Below are positions 46,318 through 53,880 of a DNA stretch of 64,000 bases, one piece after another (position 1 is the stretch's first letter; every line of letters starts with the position of its first letter). Under the pieces are notes generated by a model. That model made no database searches. It was given only the letters and a program-made list of their open reading frames with translations, and was not told the DNA's origin. A program made the position numbers and the translations under genes. The stretch comes from Mariniphaga sediminis (GTDB lineage Bacteria > Bacteroidota > Bacteroidia > Bacteroidales > Prolixibacteraceae): the NCBI RefSeq assembly GCF_003573545.1, contig NZ_QWET01000003.1, positions 248,001-312,000 on the forward strand. The letters are read 5' to 3'.

Positions 46318-46500
46318 AAAATCTGCTTTTTCGGCCTCTGATTTCCTGACAGGAGAATCTGAAAAAGCGGCTAATGACAATAAAATGAACAAAAGTATTT
46401 TGAAATACAGGTCCGAAAGTCCCCTTTCAAGGGATTTAGGCGTGAAAGATAAGTTGGCAAATGGAGGCATCGACTGGCAACCCCGGGGAAAATTTATCAT
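46313..46500 (+). repeat. Permease-array spacer repeat, copy R3
   Basis: This copy follows the P4 stop and keeps the AAAATGAACAAAAGTATTTT segment. Its hairpins are weakened: TTTCCTGACAGGAGA in place of the first, and TCCCCTTTCAAGGGA for the second. The permease-like tail is poor (AAGTTGGCAAATGGAGGC). A 66-codon open frame starting at 46310 overlaps the P4 stop. Confidence 0.8.
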
Positions 46501-46521
46501 GAATATTTAACCATATTAATA

Positions 46522-48915
46522 ATGATACTTCGTTTTGTAATCAGAAATCTAAAAAAACATCCTTTCCTGAATTTTATAAAAGTTTTGGGACTGGGACTGG
46601 GACTGACCGGGATCGTATTCATTTCGCTCTTTTTGAAAAATGAACTGACTTACGATACATGGCATAAAAAAGCGGATCGGATTTACCGGTTTTCCATTAC
46701 GAATCCTTCTTTTTTGAACGACGGCCATTTTGCCCGTTTTTACGATTCGGGGCAGATTCCGCAAATGGCGGAGTATTTTTCTGAAATTGAGAATTATACC
46801 CGACTGGCACCCGTGCGCGAAGGTGTAATGTTGTATAATGAAAGGTACTACGATGTGAATCAGGCTTTTGTGTGCGACAGTACTTTCTTTGATGTTTTTG
46901 ATGCGGAACTAGAGGTTGGCAACCGGGAAACAATTCTCGATGATCCTGCTATTATGGTCGTATCAGAGTCGTTTGCAGAAAAAGTATTTGGCAATTCTAA
47001 TCCAGTTGGCCAAATAATGTCGCTTCCACCCGGTCAGTTTTACGGCGAGAAATCGGATTTCACCATTAAAGGCGTGATGAAAGATTTTCCGCAAATTAGT
47101 CATTTTCATCCCGATTTTATTGTCACTCCGGTTCAGCAGGAGATTCAGGGTTGGGCGTGGAGTTACCTGCTTTTGTCTGAAAATGCCCAACCTGAAAATA
47201 TTGCCAAACAATATCCCCGGTTTTTGGCAGACAACTCGGAGCAAACCATCGAAGAAATTCAGACAAAAGCCTGGTTGCAAAAGCTCACTGATATCCATTT
47301 ACACTCTGATAAGCTGCGCGAAATTGAACCCAACGGAAGCCTCACGAATATTTATGTGCTGTCAATTGCAGCACTCATTTTATTGCTGATTTCAATGAGT
47401 AACTATGCGAGTCTGAACCTCGGAATGGCAGGTTTCAGCGGCAAATTTATGGCAGTTAACAGGGTTTTGGGATCTTCAAAAAATACGAACCTGCAGTATT
47501 TTCTCACTGAAAGTCTGATTGTGGTTGTACTTTCCATTTTTTTATTTGCAATTATTTCTATACCGGTACAATCCATCATAAAAAGTAGTTTTAATATGAA
47601 TCTGCTGAGAGGCAATTTATTACTTGTAGTAGTAGCTGTCTCAGTTTTTAGTTTACTGGGAATCTTCTCAGGTATTCAACCCGTTATCAGGCAGAAGCTT
47701 AACGGATTAAATGCGGGTGCTGGAAAATACGAAGCGCTGAAATTGAATAGTGTTTCGGTAAACAAAGGCATCATTATATTTCAGTATACGTTTACCATTG
47801 TTCTAATTGCCGCAGTACTCGTCATATCTCGCCAAACTAACTATGCGTTAAACAATTCAATGGGAGTCAGGGAAGACAATGTTATTTGTTTTGAATTGGT
47901 ACATGCCAACATTCAGCAAAAGTTTGATGTTTTCAAATCGGAGCTGCTCAAATATCCGACTGTCCAATCGGTATCGGCCATGCTGGAACCTCCCGGAGGT
48001 GAGGCAAACGATATGTTCCCGTTCCAACTTGAAGGATATCAGCAGGGAGAATTATCGGAAGAACGGTTGGGGGTATTCCCTTGCGACTATTCATTTGCTG
48101 AATTGTTTAACCTGCAATTTTTAAGCGGGATCAATTTCTCGGAAAAGAACGAGGATAACGAAGGATCAGGTGAATACATCATCAACGAGGCAGCTTTGCA
48201 TCAACTGAATTATACCGATCCGGATTCAATTGTAGGCAAGCAGTTTCAACTCATTTCGCCGGTTCAGGGAATTGAGCTTCCGAAAGGGAAGGTGATTGGA
48301 GTGGTAAAAGATTTTCACCTTTCGAGTATTAAAAAGAAGGTGCGGCCACTGGTCCTGTTCAAACGGAAAAACCTGTGGATGATAAATTTTGTAGTTGCCT
48401 ATAAAGAGGGGATGCGACATGAAGCAATTGACGACATTCAAACCGTATGGAATGAACTGTTCCCGGCATATCCATTTCGTCACGAACATGTTAGTACCAT
48501 GTACCGGCAGTTGTATAAAACTGAAATATTACAGGCCCGGTTATTGACGATTTTTACCCTGTTTTCAGTGTTTATTTGTTCAATGGGATTGCTCGGTCTT
48601 TCGCTTTTAATCAGTCAACAGCGGACAAAAGAAATTGGTATCCGGAAGGTGAACGGTGCCCGGATAACCGAAATTTTAGCAATGCTAAACAGGGATTTTA
48701 TGAAGTGGGTAATTGTATCATTTGCTATGGCAACCCCGGTGGCCTGGTATGCGATGCACCGCTGGCTTGAAAACTTTGCCTACAAAACCACTTTAAGCTG
48801 GTGGATTTTTGCGCTGGCCGGATTGCTGGCATTGGGAATTGCGTTGCTAACTGTGAGTTGGCAAAGTTGGAGAGCAGCAACGCGGAACCCGGTGGAGGCG
48901 CTGCGATATGAATAA
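46522..48915 (+). CDS. ABC permease P5 (MacB/FtsX family)
   Basis: The 797-residue permease has TM1 at about 17-38 and the MacB-like plan. The first coupling motif is strongly altered (KFMAVNRVLGSSK), the second is KEIGIRKVNGAR. Near the 3' end bases 48730-48790 are identical over 61 bases to P6 bases 52856-52916 (both reading ATPVAWYAMHRWLENFAYKT), while other copies read differently there. It ends NPVEALRYE. Confidence 0.92.
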   Translation: MILRFVIRNLKKHPFLNFIKVLGLGLGLTGIVFISLFLKNELTYDTWHKKADRIYRFSITNPSFLNDGHFARFYDSGQIPQMAEYFSEIENYTRLAPVREGVMLYNERYYDVNQAFVCDSTFFDVFDAELEVGNRETILDDPAIMVVSESFAEKVFGNSNPVGQIMSLPPGQFYGEKSDFTIKGVMKDFPQISHFHPDFIVTPVQQEIQGWAWSYLLLSENAQPENIAKQYPRFLADNSEQTIEEIQTKAWLQKLTDIHLHSDKLREIEPNGSLTNIYVLSIAALILLLISMSNYASLNLGMAGFSGKFMAVNRVLGSSKNTNLQYFLTESLIVVVLSIFLFAIISIPVQSIIKSSFNMNLLRGNLLLVVVAVSVFSLLGIFSGIQPVIRQKLNGLNAGAGKYEALKLNSVSVNKGIIIFQYTFTIVLIAAVLVISRQTNYALNNSMGVREDNVICFELVHANIQQKFDVFKSELLKYPTVQSVSAMLEPPGGEANDMFPFQLEGYQQGELSEERLGVFPCDYSFAELFNLQFLSGINFSEKNEDNEGSGEYIINEAALHQLNYTDPDSIVGKQFQLISPVQGIELPKGKVIGVVKDFHLSSIKKKVRPLVLFKRKNLWMINFVVAYKEGMRHEAIDDIQTVWNELFPAYPFRHEHVSTMYRQLYKTEILQARLLTIFTLFSVFICSMGLLGLSLLISQQRTKEIGIRKVNGARITEILAMLNRDFMKWVIVSFAMATPVAWYAMHRWLENFAYKTTLSWWIFALAGLLALGIALLTVSWQSWRAATRNPVEALRYE

Positions 48916-49085
48916 ACAATCTGCTTTTTCACTCTCTGACTCTCTGGAGGGAGAACCCAAAAAAGCTACGAATGATAATAAAATGAACAAAAGTATTTTG
49001 AAATACAGACCCAAAAGTCCCCTTTCAGTGGATTTAGGGGTAAAGATGCCGGCAGGAATCCAGGGGAAGCTATCCGGTATAATAA
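48911..49085 (+). repeat. Permease-array spacer repeat, copy R4
   Basis: This copy follows the P5 stop. It keeps the shared segment and imperfect hairpins (CTCTCTGGAGGGAG, TCCCCTTTCAGTGGA), then AAGATGCCGGCAGGAATCCA, a short permease-tail-like remnant also seen in R6. A 66-codon open frame from 48908 runs through it. Confidence 0.8.
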
Positions 49086-49128
49086 ATTGCCAATCCTGTA
49101 TGTTTTAAGAACCAGCCTAAAGTTCAGC

Positions 49129-49947
49129 CTATTCACCAACAAAAGTGGAAGGCAAGCTCAATAATTGATACTGGATTGTTTTAGCCAACCGGTAATTCCC
49201 CAATGAATTCGGGTGCAGACGATCGGTCTTTTCATTCATAAAATATTTGACATTTGAGTCTTCAATAGGATAAAGGCCACTGATAGAATAGAGATCGATA
49301 AGCGGAGTAGCCCAAACGGATGCGGCTTTTTTCAGCGTATTCACGTAATCTTCAATATAGAGTCCTAAATCATTTGAAAAACTCTCTTCAGGTTGAACAT
49401 TCTTTTCACTAAAGGCTGCAAATCCCCTGTGGATTGGTGTCATTATAATAATTTGCTGGTCGGGATAATTCGCTTTTAGAAAAGCCATTACCTTATTAAT
49501 TCGTCCGCAAAACGTAGAGTCGTTGTTTTCGTGTATCCGGTATTTTCGGATCACATTCGTTCCGTTAAAATTGGTTTCTTTCGCTGTTTCGCGATAAAAA
49601 TTTCCCATTGGGATGTTATGGTTATAATCGTTGGTTCCGGCAAAAATCAATATCGCATCAACTTGGGTACCATACTCTTCTTTTAGTTTCAAAGCCTGAC
49701 CATAAATGTCTGACCATTGATGTCCGCTAATTCCATAAACATAAGGTTCAATTCCCAGCATTTCTGTCAGGTATTCCCAGTAAACAGTCCGTGGAATGTT
49801 ATCTCTTTGCCATTTCTGAGTCATCGAATCTCCCAAGAAAGCTACCTTTTTGCCTTTCCATTGCGAATTTTGGAGAGTTATTTGCTGCGCGTAACCCGAA
49901 AATATAATTACTGCAATAAAAAGAAATGAGACGGTTATTTTTTTCAT
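49129..49947 (-). CDS. SGNH/GDSL family hydrolase
   Basis: The 272-residue exported protein has a signal peptide (cleavage near GYAQQ) and the SGNH blocks: FLGDSMT with nucleophile Ser41, the glycine in YGISGHQWSD, GTND (104-107) and the Asp242/His245 pair in DRLHPNSLG. Such enzymes are esterases or lipases, often acting on acylated sugars. It lies in reverse orientation between P5 and the permease relic, so it interrupts the array and probably has its own promoter. Its link to the transporter is not evident. Confidence 0.9.
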   Translation of the reverse strand: MKKITVSFLFIAVIIFSGYAQQITLQNSQWKGKKVAFLGDSMTQKWQRDNIPRTVYWEYLTEMLGIEPYVYGISGHQWSDIYGQALKLKEEYGTQVDAILIFAGTNDYNHNIPMGNFYRETAKETNFNGTNVIRKYRIHENNDSTFCGRINKVMAFLKANYPDQQIIIMTPIHRGFAAFSEKNVQPEESFSNDLGLYIEDYVNTLKKAASVWATPLIDLYSISGLYPIEDSNVKYFMNEKTDRLHPNSLGNYRLAKTIQYQLLSLPSTFVGE

Positions 49948-50255
49948 ATCGAAGAGCTCTGATTAATAAGGTTCTGATTTTTTCGACGCTAATTTAAGTC
50001 AAATTATCAGATCTACATAAGTTATGATAGCAGAAACCATCTCATTTTTTATAGTATCATACTTCTTTGAAGAAATTAATTGTGGTAAAAAATTAGACAC
50101 CTTTTGTCAAAAAAATTTACACTTTAATAAATCGTATCTTTGCTAAACATTTGTCATTCAGGCTGAATGATAAAAGGCACAAGAGTTGATTGTACTATAT
50201 TTGTTTGATAGTAAATAATGCTGGTGGCTCATGGCTATCCGCTAATAACTTTAGA
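49948..50255. promoter_or_regulatory. Regulatory gap with two TGTG...ACAC sites and candidate promoters
   Basis: No gene fits in this 308-base divergent gap. Two adjacent sites resemble the palindrome in front of tolC: TGTGGTAAAAAATTAGACAC (50081-50100) and TTGTC-A7-TTT-ACAC (50104-50122). TATCTTTG (50135-50142) is a full -7 match. AGGCACAAGAGTTGA (50175-50189) has GG and GA 10 bases apart and may be a decayed sigma-54 promoter. The sites would once have served the permease whose relic starts at 50256. Confidence 0.5.
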
Positions 50256-50550
50256 ATGTACGACCTAAAAATTATCATAAGACGCCTGTTTAAAGACAAG
50301 GCCTTTTTGTTCATTAATATTTTGGGTTGGTGATCGGAGTTTCATCATTCCTGATTCTGTTCGTTCACGTTTCAAACGAAAAGAGCTTTGATAAACATTT
50401 CGCGGGGTATGAAAGTGTTTATCGGGTAGATTCGACGTTTAATGGAAGAGGGGGGGGCACCTTGGTCACGAAGCATTGGGATAATCCAAACTGCATCAAA
50501 GTTGGAAAGCAGCTACAAGAAATCCGTTAGAGGCATTGAGATATGAATAG
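50256..50550 (+). pseudogene. Remnant of an eighth FtsX-type permease
   Basis: The gene opens MYDLKIIIRRLFKDKAF, then stops after one base is lost (GGTTGG where GGTTTGG is expected, near 50327). The next frame reads VIGVSSFLILFVHVSNEKSF, matching P4. A second shift occurs at an eight-G run (50450-50457), after which APWSRSIGII again matches P4. At about 50497 the sequence jumps to the permease C-terminus, QSWKAATRNPLEALRYE, ending at 50550. So about 700 codons are deleted between residue 85 and the last 17, with two frameshifts. Confidence 0.9.
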
Positions 50551-50671
50551 TGAGAAGTGCGAAGATCCCGATTTTTTGGGATAGAAACGTCCAGATATGA
50601 GTGCACCCGAATACTCGGAGCTGACTTTGGATGGACATATTAAGGAATGACTAACTAAAAATCTCTATACA

Positions 50672-53041
50672 ATGTTTAAATATTCAGTAAAACTTATACT
50701 TCGGCAAATTGCAAAAGGGGACCGGCAATTGCTACTAAATCTTTTAGGACTAAGCGTGGCTTTCGCCGCTGTTCTTTTTTTAAGCACGTTTTTCATAACG
50801 GAGCTCAATAAAGGCAAATCGTTAGAAGATTATGAAAACATTTATCGAATCACTGCAAAAGAAGGAGATTACTGGTCATCGAGAAGTTTAAAGGAATTTG
50901 AAAATAAATTTCCTGAAGTAAGGAGTATAACTAAACTCCATAACAATTGGTCGGATAAAAGTTATTATGAAGTTGACAAACGCAGCGTAAAAGCGGGAAA
51001 GATTATTATCGCTGACGAACATTTTTTTGAGGTGTTTCAGTACCGGGTTTTGGTTGGTGATCTCAAACAAGCACTGATGTTAAAAGAAAATATTGTCTTG
51101 ACTAAAAAGGAGGCATTGAAAATATTTGGGAACATTGATGTAGTTGGAAGAAAACTGCAATTTATGACAACCAGTTTTGGGAAAATGGATTTGACTGTTG
51201 CTGCTGTAATCGAAGATCAGTCTCTTGAGGCGATGCTAAATTTTGATGCCATTGTTCCTGTTCTTGTCATCGAGAGTAATGTTGCCTGGTACAAATCAGA
51301 TCATTGGGGGCAATCCAACTTTGAAGCTTTTGCTTTACTCCATCCAAACAGTTCAACGGCGCATTTGGAAGAAGAGTTAAACGCCACATTTAAGGCTTCT
51401 GCACCCGACTGGGCAATAAAAGATAAAGGAGATATTTATCTAAAAGCATACAGCAACTTATATTTTTCAGGCTCAGCAAATAGTGTGTTGTCACACAGCA
51501 ACCTAAAAAGAGTAAAAACTCTGGGAGCCGTTATGGTTGTTATTTTTTTACTGGCTCTTATTAATTTTATCAACCTAAATACCGCTCAAAAAATAAAACA
51601 AGCTCGAAACATTGGGATTCATAAAGCAATGGGAGCGAGTATCTGGAATTCCTTTAACCGGATTATTGCAGAAATCTTTCCAGTTCTGCTTATCGCCTTC
51701 CTTATAGCGATGGCAATGGTGCTAACTGCACTTCCATTATTGAATGAATTGTTTAGCTCGAAATTTAGTATATCCAATTTTTTAAGCGAAAAAAGTGTGC
51801 TGACTGGTTTAAGTATGGTTTTATTAACCCTGGTTATTTCAACACTATTTATCGCAGTTTATTTTCATCGCTACAACTTGCTTTTGGTTTTAAAAAATAA
51901 CTCCATAAGTAAAAAAGAAAATCTGCGAAACGTACTTCTCGTGGTGCAATTCTCTCTGTCAATTGGACTAATTATTTCCGCACTGTTCATTTACAAACAA
52001 AATAATTTCCTGCAACACCATTCCGTAGGTTTTAAAAATGACAACATTGTTTATCTGCCTCTAACTGATGAAATGAGCCTGCAAAAGGAAGCATTAAAAC
52101 AGGCATTATTGGACATCGCAGAAGTTAGTGCCACAACAATGGCTTCTCACCCGTTGGGCAAAGCAGATATGGGCTGGGGTATGTCATTAAATAACAACGG
52201 TGAAGAGAAACGAATTGCATATGAAGCGATGCTTGTTGACAAGGACTTTTTCGATTTTTTTGGAATTAGAATTATTGAAGGAGAAAATTTCAGGCCTTCG
52301 TCTATACGTGAAAAAGAGCATATTTTTAATGAAACGGCCATAAAAACGTATGGAATAGAGAACATAAAAAATGCCCGGATAAGTTCTTACGATGGAGCCA
52401 CTGGTGAGATAATAGGTGTGGTTAAAGATTTTAATTTCGAATCATTACATCATGCTATAAGTCCCATTGGTTTTATTTGCAGAAAACCAGAGAATCTGGA
52501 TATCATCTACCTGAACCTTCAGGCTAATAACGGGAAACAAATACAAAAAACACTTGCCGAAATTGAAACGGTTTGGAAAAAATTTGCAAACGACTGGCCT
52601 TTTGAATACTATTTTCTCGACCAAACACTTGACAGTCTTTACAAGGAAGATTTAATGTTTAGTAAAATATTTTTACTGGCAACTATTCTTTCTGTTTTTA
52701 TCGGATGCTTGGGATTGTTAAGCACCGCAATTTTTGTTGCCGAGTTGCGAATTAAAGAAGTAGGGATACGCAAAGTAAACGGGGCAAAAATATCTGAAGT
52801 TTTAATCATGCTCAATAAAGATTTTGTGAAATGGGTCGTAATTGCCTTTGCTATTGCAACCCCGGTGGCCTGGTATGCGATGCACCGCTGGCTTGAAAAC
52901 TTTGCCTACAAAACCAGCCTGAGCTGGTGGATTTTTGCGTTGGCCGGATTGCTGGCCCTGGGAATTGCGTTGCTTACTGTGAGTTGGCAAAGCTGGCGGG
53001 CGGCTACGAGGAATCCGGTTGAAGCGTTGCGGTATGAATAA
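50672..53041 (+). CDS. ABC permease P6 (MacB/FtsX family)
   Basis: The 789-residue permease has TM1 at about 23-42 and two FtsX cores. Coupling motifs are RNIGIHKAMGAS (first) and KEVGIRKVNGAK (second). The N-terminal two thirds differ from all other copies, but the 3' end joins the common block and shares the 61-base identical patch with P5. It ends NPVEALRYE and is followed by spacer R5. The 121 bases before it hold only debris after the permease relic. Confidence 0.92.
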   Translation: MFKYSVKLILRQIAKGDRQLLLNLLGLSVAFAAVLFLSTFFITELNKGKSLEDYENIYRITAKEGDYWSSRSLKEFENKFPEVRSITKLHNNWSDKSYYEVDKRSVKAGKIIIADEHFFEVFQYRVLVGDLKQALMLKENIVLTKKEALKIFGNIDVVGRKLQFMTTSFGKMDLTVAAVIEDQSLEAMLNFDAIVPVLVIESNVAWYKSDHWGQSNFEAFALLHPNSSTAHLEEELNATFKASAPDWAIKDKGDIYLKAYSNLYFSGSANSVLSHSNLKRVKTLGAVMVVIFLLALINFINLNTAQKIKQARNIGIHKAMGASIWNSFNRIIAEIFPVLLIAFLIAMAMVLTALPLLNELFSSKFSISNFLSEKSVLTGLSMVLLTLVISTLFIAVYFHRYNLLLVLKNNSISKKENLRNVLLVVQFSLSIGLIISALFIYKQNNFLQHHSVGFKNDNIVYLPLTDEMSLQKEALKQALLDIAEVSATTMASHPLGKADMGWGMSLNNNGEEKRIAYEAMLVDKDFFDFFGIRIIEGENFRPSSIREKEHIFNETAIKTYGIENIKNARISSYDGATGEIIGVVKDFNFESLHHAISPIGFICRKPENLDIIYLNLQANNGKQIQKTLAEIETVWKKFANDWPFEYYFLDQTLDSLYKEDLMFSKIFLLATILSVFIGCLGLLSTAIFVAELRIKEVGIRKVNGAKISEVLIMLNKDFVKWVVIAFAIATPVAWYAMHRWLENFAYKTSLSWWIFALAGLLALGIALLTVSWQSWRAATRNPVEALRYE

Positions 53042-53235
53042 AAATCCGCTTTTTCACCCTCTGACTCCCTGAAGGGAGAACCTGAAAAAGCTACGAATGA
53101 TAATAAAATGAACGAAAGCATTTTGAAATACAGGCCCGAAAGTCCCCTTTCAGGGGATTTAGGGGTGAATTGTGAGCTGGCAAAGCTGAGAAATAACTAC
53201 ACGGAACCCGGTTGTGTTGTTGAGGTAAATAGTTA
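53036..53235 (+). repeat. Permease-array spacer repeat, copy R5 (with 3'-end relic)
   Basis: This copy follows the P6 stop, with perfect hairpins CTCCCTGAAGGGAG (53065-53078) and TCCCCTTTCAGGGGA (53143-53157). Its tail (53168-53230) reads GTGAGCTGGCAAAGCTGAGA and CTACACGGAACCCGGTTG, a damaged permease 3' end. It lies directly upstream of the DUF559 gene. The small open frame seen in R2-R4 is broken here after 12 codons. Confidence 0.85.
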
Positions 53236-53277
53236 TTTCATTCCAGACCTCTTCAGGGGTCTTAAAGAAAGAACAGA

Positions 53278-53697
53278 ATGAGTATTGGTGATAATGTTTC
53301 GATGTTTTATAATGCCAAACCTTATATTTTTGAAAGAGCAAAAATGCTGAGAAAAAATATGACAGTGGCAGAAAAAATATTGTGGGAACAGCTGAGAGGG
53401 AAGAAATTGTTCGGATTACGGTTTCGTCCGCAACACCCGATTGACATTTTTATAGCTGACTTTTATTGTCACCCGTTAAGATTGGTTATTGAAGTTGACG
53501 GAGGCATCCATAAAAGTAAGGAACAAAAAGATTATGATATTGGGCGCGAAGGAGAATTAAAAAGCTGGGAAATTAAAGTAATTAGATTTACTAATGAGGA
53601 AATTGAAAATAATATTACACAAGTTATAAAAGAGATAGAAGAAGTATGCAAAGAACGTCAATCGGAGCTTTCTTCAAATCCCCTTCAGGGGGTTTAG
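53278..53697 (+). CDS. DUF559 (Vsr/restriction-like) endonuclease domain protein
   Basis: The 139-residue product is a DUF559 protein of the PD-(D/E)XK nuclease superfamily. The core reads MTVAEKILWEQLRGKK, LRFRPQHPIDIFIADFYC (Asp61), LVIEVDGGIH (Glu72, Asp74, His78) and IKVIRFTNEEI. The family is related to very-short-patch repair endonucleases; its biological role is not established. The last 11 residues (SELSSNPLQGV) are encoded by spacer copy R6, so the gene runs into the repeat. It lies between two copies, R5 and R6. Confidence 0.87.
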   Translation: MSIGDNVSMFYNAKPYIFERAKMLRKNMTVAEKILWEQLRGKKLFGLRFRPQHPIDIFIADFYCHPLRLVIEVDGGIHKSKEQKDYDIGREGELKSWEIKVIRFTNEEIENNITQVIKEIEEVCKERQSELSSNPLQGV

Positions 53698-53832
53698 GGG
53701 TAAAGATGCCGGCAGAAGATAGCGAGCCGCAACAAAAAATCCAGTGGAAGCACTCAGGTATGAATAAAAAATCCGCTTTTTCACCCTTTGGCTTCCTGAA
53801 GGGAGGAGCCGAGAAAGTAATATTAGCAGAGT
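53665..53832 (+). repeat. Permease-array spacer repeat, copy R6 (rearranged)
   Basis: Here the order differs: the hairpin TCCCCTTCAGGGGG with TTTAGGGGTAAA comes first, then a permease-tail relic (about 53700-53765, with ATCCAGTGGAAGCACTCAGG and TATGAATAA), then the first part of the spacer again (AAATCCGCTTTTTCACCCTT, CTTCCTGAAGGGAGG). The first hairpin encodes the C-terminus of the DUF559 protein. Confidence 0.8.
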
Positions 53833-53880
53833 GATAAAAGAAATATTTCGCATGAATAAAAACTAAAACCAAGGACCACC

